Assembly: GCA_934572335.1 (NCBI GenBank)
Contig: CAKTKU010000008.1
Span: forward strand, 1-64,000
Length of the DNA: 64,000 nt
Reading direction: 5' to 3'
DNA from: an uncultured Oscillospiraceae bacterium
Lineage (GTDB): Bacteria > Bacillota > Clostridia > Oscillospirales > Oscillospiraceae
Each line of letters starts with the position of its first letter. Position 1 is the stretch's first letter. Under the pieces are notes generated by a model. That model did no database searches and was not told the origin of the DNA. It worked only from the letters and a program-made list of their open reading frames with translations. Position numbers and translations under genes: made by a program. Shown one piece after another: positions 1 through 8,014 of the stretch.

Positions 1-46
1 CCTTTAGGGAGCCACCACAGGAGATAGACCCTTATAGGGTCTGTTC

Positions 47-71
47 AAACCACCGGTTCAACCGGTGGTTT
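47..71 (+). terminator. Rho-independent terminator at left edge
   Basis: An 11-bp perfect stem (47-57 with 61-71) with a TCA loop is followed by a T-rich run. It would end a transcript entering from the left. A smaller 7-bp hairpin lies at 26-42. No coding frame is apparent in bases 1-46. Confidence 0.7.
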
Positions 72-101
72 TGATTTGTTGTATACTTTTTGTGAAGTCG
101 A

Positions 102-130
102 TTGACAAGTTTCTGATTTCAGAATATAAT
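102..130 (+). promoter_or_regulatory. Consensus sigma-A promoter with palindromic operator for the marR-type gene
   Basis: A perfect TTGACA (102-107), 17-bp spacer and perfect TATAAT (125-130) are visible. The spacer holds the inverted repeat TTCTGA-TT-TCAGAA (111-124). Its right part, GATTTCAGAA, is repeated at 139-148 downstream of the start site. This is the usual geometry for autorepression by a MarR dimer, so the palindrome is inferred to be the operator of the next gene. Confidence 0.8.
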
Positions 131-166
131 ATGTTTACGATTTCAGAAACATATAGGAGGCACAGT

Positions 167-628
167 ATGAACGACCAGTTGCAGCAGCAATTGCAGGTAC
201 TCAACCGTCTATATAAAGAAAGCGACCATATTTACAGCAGGCTCGCATCAAAGCTCGGGATGACAGACACCGCCTTTTGGGTGCTGTATGCGATCTCCCA
301 CTCTGAGGAACCCATGACGCAGAACGACCTGTGCAGTGATTTCTTTTTCCCCGTGCAGACCATCCACTCGGCAATCAACAATCTGCGCAAGGATGGGCTG
401 CTTGAGCTGCAAGTCATCCCCGGCACAAGAAACCGCAAGGCGATTTTGCTGACAGAGAAAGGACAAACATTTGTCACAAATACGATCAGCAAAGCGGACG
501 AAATTGAGAAGAATGCCTTTCTGCATTTCGATGAAGCAGAACGTGAACGGTATCTGTCGCTGTTCAGGCGGCATATCGACTATCTGAAAAATGAAGTTGA
601 ACGCGTGCTGGATTCCTTTCCAGAGTGA
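167..628 (+). CDS. MarR-family transcriptional regulator
   Basis: 153-residue winged-helix DNA-binding protein. The helix-turn-helix spans about residues 40-80 (recognition helix around TIHSAINNLRKDG) and is followed by a wing containing PGTRNRKAILLTEKG, the typical MarR signature; the terminal helices would form the dimer. The start at 167 is chosen because AGGAGG lies 6 bases upstream; a longer reading from 65 would run through the promoter. It is followed by a glycosyltransferase gene whose Shine-Dalgarno overlaps the stop codon, so the two are co-transcribed. Ligand unknown. The palindrome in its own promoter suggests autoregulation. Confidence 0.88.
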   Translation: MNDQLQQQLQVLNRLYKESDHIYSRLASKLGMTDTAFWVLYAISHSEEPMTQNDLCSDFFFPVQTIHSAINNLRKDGLLELQVIPGTRNRKAILLTEKGQTFVTNTISKADEIEKNAFLHFDEAERERYLSLFRRHIDYLKNEVERVLDSFPE

Positions 629-638
629 GGAGGTCACA

Positions 639-1487
639 ATGAACTTACTGCTTACCCTTGATGAAAATTATCTGCTGCCCTGCAAGGTCATGCTGGATTC
701 CTTTTTCGCCAGCAATCCCAACGAACGGGGCGTGACGGTCTACCTGCTGCACAGCGCCATCCCCGCAGAGAGGCTGGAAGAGCTGTCCGGCTTTTGCTCT
801 ATCTTCGGCGCGGAATTGAAGCCCATCACCGTTGATATGGCACTCTTTGAAAATGCCCCCACCAGCAAGCGTTACCCGAAGGAAATGTACTATCGGCTGC
901 TCTCCCCGCTGATTCTGCCGCGGGAGGTGGAGCGTGTGCTGTACCTTGACCCGGATATGCTCATCATCAATCCGCTGCGCCCTCTGTGGGAACTGAACCT
1001 GTACGGAAAGACCTTTGCCGCCGCTTCTCACACTGGATTGACCGAAATGGCGAACGAGATCAATCAGGTGCGTTTGGACACGGAGCATGAATACTTTAAT
1101 TCCGGCGTTATGCTCATTGATCTGAACGCCGCGAGGAAGCTTGTGACAGCGGAGGACGTCTTTGAATGCGTGAGCAAATATGAAAAGGAACTGATTTTGC
1201 CCGATCAGGATGTATTCAACATTCTCTACGGCAGCCAGACCATGCCAATAGACGATGTTGTGTGGAATTACGACGTACGTAATTACTCCAAATATCTGAT
1301 CCGCAGCACCGGCAAGCACGATCTGAACTGGGTCATGCAGAAAACGGCAGTCCTGCACTTCTGCGGCAAAAATAAGCCGTGGCACGAAGAGTACAAGAAT
1401 CCATTTGGGATGCTGTACCTGCACTACATGAATCTGACCATGCGAAAACTGTATGAGGAACCTGTGAAGGAGAGCAAGTCCGAATGA
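639..1487 (+). CDS. Family 8 glycosyltransferase
   Basis: 282-residue GT-A fold enzyme of glycosyltransferase family 8, transferring a sugar from a nucleotide-sugar donor, probably to lipopolysaccharide-like or other surface glycans. The metal-binding DxD is LDPDM at about residues 103-107; YFNSGVMLIDL (about 150) and the C-terminal HFCGKNKPW block are also family hallmarks. No signal peptide or membrane segment, so cytoplasmic. Start at 639 is set by GAGGAGG at 627-633; the first 16 codons of the longer frame overlap the upstream gene. Acceptor unknown. Pairing with a MarR regulator suggests inducible surface modification. Confidence 0.88.
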   Translation: MNLLLTLDENYLLPCKVMLDSFFASNPNERGVTVYLLHSAIPAERLEELSGFCSIFGAELKPITVDMALFENAPTSKRYPKEMYYRLLSPLILPREVERVLYLDPDMLIINPLRPLWELNLYGKTFAAASHTGLTEMANEINQVRLDTEHEYFNSGVMLIDLNAARKLVTAEDVFECVSKYEKELILPDQDVFNILYGSQTMPIDDVVWNYDVRNYSKYLIRSTGKHDLNWVMQKTAVLHFCGKNKPWHEEYKNPFGMLYLHYMNLTMRKLYEEPVKESKSE

Positions 1488-1549
1488 AAAACACCAGAGC
1501 AAAATTTATTCTACCATGAGTCACCCTCTGTACGGCAAGCTTCCGCCAC

Positions 1550-1578
1550 TTGAATTGCGGTCGGTTTTCTGGTATCCT
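1550..1578 (+). promoter_or_regulatory. Sigma-A promoter of the GNAT gene
   Basis: TTGAAT (1550-1555), 17-bp spacer, TATCCT (1573-1578), about 33 bases upstream of the ATG at 1611. Suggests the acetyltransferase is transcribed separately from the glycosyltransferase. Confidence 0.55.
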
Positions 1579-1610
1579 ATACCGTAGTCTGTTACTGTGA
1601 GGATAATAAG

Positions 1611-2156
1611 ATGAAATTTGACCAGAAGATCATTTTGAAAAACGGTAAAGAGGCATGGCTCAGGAATGCCGACACGGAAGACGGAGCCGCGCTCTGCGAT
1701 ATCTTTACCGCCACGCATATTGAAACGGATTATTTGCTGTCATATTCCGATGAAAACAGCCTAGACATCGAACATGAAGGGCAGTTTCTGCACGCGAAAA
1801 CAGTCAGTCCGAACGAAATAGAGATCATCGCAATTGTTGACGGCAAGGTCGTTGGGACAGCCGGGATCGAGGCTGTTGGGAAGAAATACAAGGTGCGGCA
1901 CCGCGCCGACTTCGGCATCAGCATTCTGAAAGAATACTGGGGGCTCGGTCTGGGCAGGGCGCTTGCGTCGGCGTGCATACAGTGCGCCAAGGATGCCGGG
2001 TACGTGCAGCTTGAGCTGACTGCCGTGGCCGAAAACGAAAGAGCCTTGTCCTTATACAAAGCTCTCGGCTTTGTGGAGTTTGGGCGGAATCCGCGCGGCT
2101 TCAACTCGCGCATCAGCGGGTATCAGGAGCTGGTCTATATGCTGCTGAGCCTGTGA
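1611..2156 (+). CDS. GNAT-family N-acetyltransferase
   Basis: 181-residue single-domain acetyl-CoA-dependent acetyltransferase. The acetyl-CoA pyrophosphate loop GLGLGRAL lies near residue 110 inside the motif-A strand-helix, followed by motif B (NERALSLYKALGF) at about 145-158. The N-terminal beta strands (KNGKEAWLRNADTED) are typical. Substrate cannot be told: the closest look-alikes acetylate ribosomal-protein or small-molecule amines. Start ATG has GAGGAT upstream. It sits 43 bases before a membrane acyltransferase gene in the same direction. Confidence 0.85.
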   Translation: MKFDQKIILKNGKEAWLRNADTEDGAALCDIFTATHIETDYLLSYSDENSLDIEHEGQFLHAKTVSPNEIEIIAIVDGKVVGTAGIEAVGKKYKVRHRADFGISILKEYWGLGLGRALASACIQCAKDAGYVQLELTAVAENERALSLYKALGFVEFGRNPRGFNSRISGYQELVYMLLSL

Positions 2157-2199
2157 ACCGTCCCCCAGAAATAATCACTAAGTTTCGGAGCGTGAACGC

Positions 2200-3246
2200 A
2201 TGAAGCGTATTGCATGGGTTGATATTGCAAAGTACATATGTATAATGGCGGTGATGCTGGAGCACCTTGAGAGCACGACGGACGTACTCGGCTGCTTCTT
2301 TTCCCCGTTTTTCGTGCTGTGCTTTTTTGCCGTCGCCGGGTACACGCACAAGGCCGGACAGCCGTTCGGCGCGTTCATGATAAAAAAACTGCGCACGCTC
2401 TTCGTCCCGTGGCTCATTTTCAGCGTGTTTGACATTGCCCTCTCCCAGCTTGTGTCGTTCAGCGATCACGGCAGCTTCTGGACAGAGCTTGGGTGGAACC
2501 TCCTGCAAATCCGCGGGCACGGCGACCAGATATGGTTCGTGGCAGCGCTGTTTATGGCGTTCATCCCGTTCTGGGCGTTTATCGAGTGGTACACCCGCAG
2601 GGAAAGCACACCCGCGCGTCGGGCGGTGTTCGTACTCATCGCGCTCGCGCTCTTCTACGCGGACACGTTTTATTCCGGCCACATGGACCCCTCAATGCTC
2701 CCGTGGGGCACTGCGGCGCTCCCCTGGCACATTGAATACATATTCCAAGGCATGTTTTACATGACGCTCGGCTATATGTTCCGCGAGAGTTGGGAGGCGG
2801 GCTTCGACCGGCTGAACACGCGCGCTGGGCGCGTTGTGCTGTTCGCCGTGTATGCACTCATCATATACCTCCCCTATTTTGCCGACGTGCCGGAGGCGCT
2901 GTTTGCGCTGTTCGCGGTGTACATCACGCCGCTCCTCGGCATCATGCTGACGTTCGCGGTCAGCAAAGCGATCCCCTCCAACCGCTATATGTGCTACATC
3001 GGGCAGAACACGCTCATTTACTTTGCACTGCACGGCAAGATGTTCTCCTTTGTCGAGGGTATGCTCCGGCGCTTTGCCGCGCCGCTGTATGCCGCGGTGC
3101 TGGCGAATACGCTCGCGTCCAACGTGTTCGCGGTCGTGTTCACTTTCCTGCTGTCGCTCGTGCTGATCATTCCGGCGTACATCATAAACCGCTGGCTGCC
3201 GTTCGTCGTGGGGCGGCGCGCGAAAACACCGGCGCGGTCAGCATGA
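2200..3246 (+). CDS. Acyltransferase 3 family membrane protein
   Basis: 348-residue polytopic membrane protein with about ten hydrophobic segments, of the acyltransferase 3 family (O-acetylases of surface polysaccharides; similar to fucose 4-O-acetylase-type proteins). The family N-terminal signature is visible as RIAWVDIAKYICIMAVMLEH with the usual catalytic-region histidine, followed by a segment ending in the family's AGY motif. Predicted to transfer acyl groups across the membrane to a glycan. Neighbouring glycosyltransferase and acetyltransferase genes agree with a surface-modification role. Acceptor unknown. Confidence 0.82.
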   Translation: MKRIAWVDIAKYICIMAVMLEHLESTTDVLGCFFSPFFVLCFFAVAGYTHKAGQPFGAFMIKKLRTLFVPWLIFSVFDIALSQLVSFSDHGSFWTELGWNLLQIRGHGDQIWFVAALFMAFIPFWAFIEWYTRRESTPARRAVFVLIALALFYADTFYSGHMDPSMLPWGTAALPWHIEYIFQGMFYMTLGYMFRESWEAGFDRLNTRAGRVVLFAVYALIIYLPYFADVPEALFALFAVYITPLLGIMLTFAVSKAIPSNRYMCYIGQNTLIYFALHGKMFSFVEGMLRRFAAPLYAAVLANTLASNVFAVVFTFLLSLVLIIPAYIINRWLPFVVGRRAKTPARSA

Positions 3247-3286
3247 TATATCATCGCGAAATATTGAGGATAATTGAAAAAAATGC

Positions 3287-3315
3287 TTGAATTGTGCGTA
3301 TGCTTATGTTATACT
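3287..3315 (+). promoter_or_regulatory. Sigma-A promoter of secG
   Basis: TTGAAT (3287-3292), 17-bp spacer, TATACT (3310-3315), 43 bases ahead of the secG start codon. Confidence 0.65.
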
Positions 3316-3358
3316 TGTCAAGCTGTTAATTCGTATGAAATCGAAAGGATTGGAATAA

Positions 3359-3595
3359 ATGTCTACGCTCACTATTATTTTCACCATTCTTCAGGTTCTC
3401 TCCGGTCTCGCCGTCACCGTTATCGTGCTCATGCAGAGCGGCAAGAGCGCCGGTCTCTCCGGCTCTATCTCCGGCGGTGCTGAGACGTTCTTCTCCAAGG
3501 GCAAGGCAAAGACCCTTGACGCAAAGCTCGCAAAGCTGACGAAGTGGTTCGCCCTCGTGTTCGTCGTGCTGACTCTCGTGCTCAACCTCATCTGA
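3359..3595 (+). CDS. secG: Preprotein translocase subunit SecG
   Basis: 78-residue inner-membrane protein with two membrane helices (about 3-23 and 57-77) separated by the conserved glycine/serine-rich cytosolic loop (QSGKSAGLSGSISGGAETFF). It associates with SecYE and assists protein export. Length is normal for Firmicutes SecG. It has its own promoter and is closed by a strong terminator, so it is monocistronic here. Its usual Firmicutes partner rnr (RNase R) is not next to it. Confidence 0.95.
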   Translation: MSTLTIIFTILQVLSGLAVTVIVLMQSGKSAGLSGSISGGAETFFSKGKAKTLDAKLAKLTKWFALVFVVLTLVLNLI

Positions 3596-3622
3596 TTTCT
3601 TCGTAAAATTTATATTTCATAT

Positions 3623-3656
3623 AAAAAATTGCTGACCTTGCGGTCAGCAATTTTTT
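3623..3656. terminator. Bidirectional terminator between secG and the ArsC/Spx-like gene
   Basis: 15-bp stem (GCTGACC core, loop 3638-3641) flanked by six A on one side and six T on the other, so it can work for both converging transcripts. It touches the stop codon of the minus-strand gene. Confidence 0.9.
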
Positions 3657-3987
3657 ATTCCCATGTTTTCCATACGTCCGGGCAGTAGCCGACTGTTGCC
3701 TGCTTGCCGTTGCGCACGATGGGCGTTTTGATGAGATATGGTATCTCATAGAGCTTGTCGAGCTTCGCGTCGGCCGAGGCGAGATACTGCACCAGCGGAT
3801 AATCCTCATCCGCCGTGTCGATCATCGCCTCAAGCCCTACGGCATTTTTCACAGAGTTCAGCTCTCCCCTGCTCATGCCGTACTTTATCACGTCCACAAA
3901 CTGATATTTTATTCTGCGCTCCTTGAACCAGCGCTCGGCCTTCTTCGTGTCAAAGCACTTGCTCTTGCCGAATATCTGTATATTCAT
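3655..3987 (-). CDS. ArsC/Spx-family thioredoxin-fold protein
   Basis: 110-residue protein of the arsenate reductase (ArsC)/Spx family. A single N-terminal cysteine (GKSKCFDTKKAERWF, residue 11) occupies the redox position, so there is no CxxC as in Spx. The PYLIKTPIVRNGK block near residue 84 is the conserved cis-proline region. It may be an arsenate reductase-like oxidoreductase or a regulator of unknown type; one cysteine and no ars genes nearby argue against assigning arsenate reduction. Its ATG overlaps the RNase J stop by 4 bases, so it is translationally coupled to rnj. Confidence 0.8.
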   Translation of the reverse strand: MNIQIFGKSKCFDTKKAERWFKERRIKYQFVDVIKYGMSRGELNSVKNAVGLEAMIDTADEDYPLVQYLASADAKLDKLYEIPYLIKTPIVRNGKQATVGYCPDVWKTWE

Positions 3988-5642
3988 ATCTCGGTAATGA
4001 CCGGCAGTATCATCGGGCTACGGCGCGTGGTCTTGTAGAGATAGCCGGAGATGTTGTTTTTCACCTTACTCTTTATGCCGGTGAAGTCATTGATATGCTG
4101 CGCCTCACACGCGGCGACGGATTCCAGCGTCACGCGCTTGAGCTCCTCGATAAGCTCCTCCGCCTCCTTGACGTAGATAAACCCTCTTGTCACGATCTCG
4201 GGGTCGGCGAGTATCTTATGGTCATTCGACGAGAACGGCATGACGACAACGACCATTCCGTCCTCAGCGAGGCGGTGTCTGTCGCGCATGACAACACTGC
4301 CGACCTCGCCCACGCCGCTGCCGTCAACGAGCACTGCGCCCGCGGGTACGCTCGCCTCGCACTTTATGGACTTCTTCGTGATCTCTATGACCTTGCCGTT
4401 TTCGCCGATGACAATGTTCTTGGGGTTGATGCCCATGATGCGCCCCAGCTCCGCATGCTTGACGAGCATTCTGTACTCGCCGTGCACGGGGATGAAGTAT
4501 TTCGGCTTGACGAGCCCGAGCACCATCTTCTGCTCCTCCTGTGAGGCATGGCCGGAGACGTGCAGATCAGTGTGGCGGTCATATATGACCTCCGCGCCCT
4601 TGTGGAAAAGCTCATCAATAACGCGGCTGATGGTGTTCTCGTTGCCGGGAATGGCAGAGGCGGAAATGATGACCCTGTCGCCCGCGTCGACGGTGATCTG
4701 CTTATGCTCGGAAAACGCCATGCGGTACAGCGCGGACATGGCCTCGCCCTGGCTGCCGGTCGAGATGATGACGACCTTGTTCTTCGGCAGCTTGTTGAGA
4801 TGCTCAATGTCCATCATGACATTCTCCGGAATGTCCATATACGACAGCACCGAAGCCACGCGCAGAACATTTTCCATGCTGCGCCCCGTAATGCCGACCT
4901 TGCGCCCGTATTTGTTGGCGACGTTGATGATCTGCTGCAATCTGTGGACATTGGAGGCAAAGGTGGTGATGATGATGCGCTTGTCACAGCCCATAAAGAG
5001 CTTGTCAAAGCTCTCGCCGACCTTGCGCTCAGAGTCGGAGTGACCGGGCTTTTCAACGTTGGTGGAATCGCTCAGAAGCGCAAGCACGCCGTCGTTGCCG
5101 AGCTGCCCGAAGCGCGCGATGTCAAACATCCCGCCGGATATGGGCGTGACGTCGATCTTGAAGTCGCCGGTGTGGATGACCGTGCCGAGCGGCGTGCCGA
5201 TGGCGAGAGCGACAGCGTCGGGGATGGAGTGGTTGACATGGATAAACTCCACCGTGAAGCAGCCGAGGCGGAACACGGAGCCGGTCTTCTTCGTGAATAT
5301 CTGCGTATTATAAAGCAAGTCGAACTCCTCAAGCTTCAGCTCGACGAGTGCGGCCGTGAGCGGCGTCGTATAGATAGGTATGTCCAGCTCACGCAGGACA
5401 TACGGCACCGCGCCGATATGGTCCTCGTGTCCGTGGGTGAGTATCATGCCGCGGATGCGGTCAGCGTTCGCGCGCAGATAGCTGATGTCCGGCAGGACGA
5501 TGTCAATGCCGTACATATCCTCGTCCGGGAAGCCCATGCCGCAGTCGACAATGATGATATCCGTGCCGCATTCAAACGCGGTCATGTTCTTGCCGATCTC
5601 ACCGAGGCCGCCAAGGGGGATTATTTTCAGTTTAGAAATCAT
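3984..5642 (-). CDS. rnj: Ribonuclease J
   Basis: 552-residue metallo-beta-lactamase/beta-CASP nuclease with 5'-3' exo- and endoribonuclease activity in mRNA decay and rRNA maturation. The zinc motif HGHEDH sits at residues 70-75; later metal/substrate motifs are GDFKID, SDSTN and the beta-CASP segments STGSQGE and PVHGEYRML. Full family length. The start at 5642 is preferred to an ATG 18 bases upstream because GGAG lies 5 bases before it. The 186-base gap up to recR contains no convincing gene. Confidence 0.95.
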   Translation of the reverse strand: MISKLKIIPLGGLGEIGKNMTAFECGTDIIIVDCGMGFPDEDMYGIDIVLPDISYLRANADRIRGMILTHGHEDHIGAVPYVLRELDIPIYTTPLTAALVELKLEEFDLLYNTQIFTKKTGSVFRLGCFTVEFIHVNHSIPDAVALAIGTPLGTVIHTGDFKIDVTPISGGMFDIARFGQLGNDGVLALLSDSTNVEKPGHSDSERKVGESFDKLFMGCDKRIIITTFASNVHRLQQIINVANKYGRKVGITGRSMENVLRVASVLSYMDIPENVMMDIEHLNKLPKNKVVIISTGSQGEAMSALYRMAFSEHKQITVDAGDRVIISASAIPGNENTISRVIDELFHKGAEVIYDRHTDLHVSGHASQEEQKMVLGLVKPKYFIPVHGEYRMLVKHAELGRIMGINPKNIVIGENGKVIEITKKSIKCEASVPAGAVLVDGSGVGEVGSVVMRDRHRLAEDGMVVVVMPFSSNDHKILADPEIVTRGFIYVKEAEELIEELKRVTLESVAACEAQHINDFTGIKSKVKNNISGYLYKTTRRSPMILPVITEI

Positions 5643-5828
5643 ATTCGCTCCAATCTTCATTCAGTATAGTTTGTGGATTCAGACGACCATGAATGAACAG
5701 GCGCACGGCCTTCGGCGTGTACCTCCTTCGTTCACAGCGGCAGTCATAACAACTGCCTTTGTATGTATGCGTATAAAGTATAACCGGTAACAGGTATTTT
5801 CAGTACAAAACACCTGATAAGCCCAAAA

Positions 5829-6428
5829 TCACATTTCGGTGCGCCCTTCGATGGCGCGGTTGAGAGTTGCGTCGTCGGCAAATTCAAGGTTGGAGCCGAC
5901 GGGAATGCCGTAGGCAAGGCGCGTGACCTTAATATCAAACGGCTTCAGAAGACGCGAGATATACATTGCGGTCGCCTCGCCCTCAGTGTCGGGGTTTGTC
6001 GCCATGATGACCTCCTCCACGCCCGGCTCCGCCGCGCGCACAAGAAGCTCCTTAATGCGTATGTCCTCCGGACCGACATGGCTCATCGGCGACAGCACGC
6101 CGTGCAGCACATGGTACGTTCCGTTATACTCCCGCCCGCGCTCGATGCTCAGCACATCGCGCGGTTCAGAGACGACGCAGATTGTGGATTTATCCCGTCT
6201 GTCGCTCGCGCAGATCTGGCATACCTCGCCCTCGGTGAGGTTCTGGCAGATCTTGCAGCAGTGCACGCTGGACTTCGCCGTGGTGATAGCGTCGGCAAAG
6301 GACTTCGCCTCCTCATCCGGGAGCGAGAGCACATAGAACGCGAGGCGCTGTGCGCTCTTCTTGCCGATACCGGGGAGCGCGGCGAATTTATCGATAAGGT
6401 TTTCAAGCGACGCTGGGAAAAACGACAT
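5829..6428 (-). CDS. recR: Recombination mediator protein RecR
   Basis: 199-residue DNA-repair protein acting with RecF/RecO to load RecA. In order: helix-hairpin-helix (ALPGIGKKSAQRLAFY, residues 18-33), a four-cysteine zinc finger (Cys58, 61, 70, 73) and a Toprim domain (ICVVSEPRDVLSIERG onward). Normal length. It usually follows dnaX-ybaB; here it follows rpe by 30 bases, so it has moved to a different operon. Confidence 0.96.
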   Translation of the reverse strand: MSFFPASLENLIDKFAALPGIGKKSAQRLAFYVLSLPDEEAKSFADAITTAKSSVHCCKICQNLTEGEVCQICASDRRDKSTICVVSEPRDVLSIERGREYNGTYHVLHGVLSPMSHVGPEDIRIKELLVRAAEPGVEEVIMATNPDTEGEATAMYISRLLKPFDIKVTRLAYGIPVGSNLEFADDATLNRAIEGRTEM

Positions 6429-6458
6429 ACTATTATTCTCCGATACAGCTAAATGATC

Positions 6459-7112
6459 TCACTCGCCGCGTATGGCGGCAATCGCGGCGGCGCGGTCAGG
6501 CTTGTCGAAAACGGCACTGCCCGCGACAAGGACAGAGCACCCCGCCCCGACGGCAAGGCGCGCGGTCTCGGCGTTTATTCCGCCGTCGGCCTCCAGCTCG
6601 CATCCGGGTTTGATGCAGTCGATATACCCGCGCACTTTTTCGATCTTTTCAAGCTGGTCATACATGAAGCTCTGTCCGCCGAAGCCCGGCTCGACCGTCA
6701 TTATCAGCACAAGCTCCACCTGCTCCAAAAACGGCAGTACCGCCTCCGCCGGGGTGTTGGGCTTGAGCGTGACGCCCGCGCGCTTTCCCGCGGAATGCGC
6801 CTTGTCGATCGCAAGCAGGATATTCTCCTGCGTGTCCGCCTCAATGTGGAAGTTCACAAGATCCGCGCCCGCGGCGCAAAACTGATCCACATAACGCACG
6901 GGACGCTCGATCATGAGATGCACATCGAGAAACATATCCGTAGCGCGGCGGAGAGACTTCACCACCGGGATGCCAATGGAGATGTTCGGGACGAAAAGCC
7001 CGTCCATAACATCAACATGCAGCCAGTCCGCCCCGCTGCGCTTGACATCATCGACCTCCGCGCCGAGACGCGCGAAATCCGCGGACAGTATAGACGGGGC
7101 AAGCTTTACCAT
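6459..7112 (-). CDS. rpe: Ribulose-phosphate 3-epimerase
   Basis: 217-residue TIM-barrel enzyme interconverting ribulose 5-phosphate and xylulose 5-phosphate in the pentose phosphate pathway. Family motifs are complete: APSILSADF at the N-terminus, HVDVMDGLFVPN (metal/catalytic Asp, residues 32-43), DVHLMIERP, TVEPGFGGQSF and the phosphate-binding EADGGIN and VAGSAVF. First gene of the rpe-recR-rnj unit; a minus-strand promoter lies at 7165-7194. Confidence 0.97.
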   Translation of the reverse strand: MVKLAPSILSADFARLGAEVDDVKRSGADWLHVDVMDGLFVPNISIGIPVVKSLRRATDMFLDVHLMIERPVRYVDQFCAAGADLVNFHIEADTQENILLAIDKAHSAGKRAGVTLKPNTPAEAVLPFLEQVELVLIMTVEPGFGGQSFMYDQLEKIEKVRGYIDCIKPGCELEADGGINAETARLAVGAGCSVLVAGSAVFDKPDRAAAIAAIRGE

Positions 7113-7164
7113 AACGAAACTCCTCTTGTAGATCTGGTTTATTTACTTCTCATACATTCGGTTT

Positions 7165-7194
7165 ATTATACTACAACAATTAGTTCAATTGCAA
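7165..7194 (-). promoter_or_regulatory. Promoter of the rpe-recR-rnj unit
   Basis: On the minus strand: TTGCAA, 18-bp spacer, TATAAT, about 50 bases upstream of rpe. It is back to back with the plus-strand promoter at 7197-7225. Confidence 0.6.
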
Positions 7195-7196
7195 TA

Positions 7197-7225
7197 TTGA
7201 CGTGAAGAATATTTAGATATAAAAT
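7197..7225 (+). promoter_or_regulatory. Promoter of the XpaC-TelA operon
   Basis: TTGACG (7197-7202), 17-bp spacer, TAAAAT (7220-7225). The predicted transcript starts near 7232, exactly where an upstream in-frame ATG lies; this is the reason for choosing a downstream start for the first gene. Confidence 0.6.
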
Positions 7226-7258
7226 ATACTAATGAAGAAGAACACGGAGGACAATATT

Positions 7259-7990
7259 TTGGCTAGGAAAAACAAAAAGCCCGTGCGCGTCGGGCATATA
7301 TACGGTTTTGCGCTCACGTGGATAGCAATGGCGCTTATGCTGCCGCTCTATAAGACATGGGCGCTGATAACCGCGCTCGTCGTGAGCACGCTTGTGGGCG
7401 TGACGATCTGGAGCATCGGCGAGAAGAAGGCGCAGAAAGCCGCGGATGAGGAGCGCCGTGCGCAGCAGGCAAAGGCTGAGGCCGCCGCGAAGGCCGCACC
7501 GCAGAAGAAGAGCTACGGTCCGGAGATCGACCCCATACTTGCCGAGGGGAACCGCGCGCTCGCGGAGATGGGGCGGCTTTACGCCTCCATCAGGGATCCC
7601 GGCGTGCGCGCTAAGATCAACGAAATAATGCGCATCACCGACAAGATAACGCAGGACGCTATCGACGATCCGTCGGACATTCCGCAGATAAAGAAATTCC
7701 TCAACTACTACCTCCCCACGACGATAAAGTTGCTCAACGCCTATGACCGCATGAGCTCGCAGGGCATAGAGGGCGAAAATCTGGACAAGAGCATGAAGAA
7801 CATAAACGAAATGCTCGACACCGTCATAGAGGCGTACAAGAAGCGGCTGGATTCGCTCTTTGCCAATCAGGCGCTCGACATTGAGACCGACATTGAGGTC
7901 ATGAACTCCATGCTTGCCAGAGAGGGTCTCGCAGGCGGCAAGGATTTTGACATAAAGCCCGACACCGCAGAGACCGCACAGGCGCAATAA
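7259..7990 (+). CDS. XpaC-like (5-bromo-4-chloroindolyl phosphate hydrolysis) family membrane protein
   Basis: About 243 residues: two N-terminal membrane segments (roughly residues 10-45), a charged Ala/Lys/Glu coiled-coil linker (about 50-85), then a soluble helical domain (from DPILAEGNRAL). Start taken at TTG 7259 because GGAGG (7246-7250) lies 8 bases upstream and the promoter places the mRNA start at about 7232; an ATG at 7232 would be leaderless. Family members are regularly next to TelA, as here (24 bases apart). Molecular function is unknown; the family name comes from a phenotype, not a demonstrated activity. Confidence 0.8.
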   Translation: MARKNKKPVRVGHIYGFALTWIAMALMLPLYKTWALITALVVSTLVGVTIWSIGEKKAQKAADEERRAQQAKAEAAAKAAPQKKSYGPEIDPILAEGNRALAEMGRLYASIRDPGVRAKINEIMRITDKITQDAIDDPSDIPQIKKFLNYYLPTTIKLLNAYDRMSSQGIEGENLDKSMKNINEMLDTVIEAYKKRLDSLFANQALDIETDIEVMNSMLAREGLAGGKDFDIKPDTAETAQAQ

Positions 7991-8014
7991 AAAGAAGAAG
8001 AAAGGAACACCACC

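Noticed and set aside
3655..3987. Arsenate reductase as a firm function
   Set aside because: Only the N-terminal cysteine is present, with no arsenic-resistance genes near; family-level naming is all that can be supported.
5661..5790. Short minus-strand reading frame with AGGAGG nearby, between recR and rnj
   Set aside because: About 20 codons, no similarity to anything known and no clear promoter; insufficient to call a gene.
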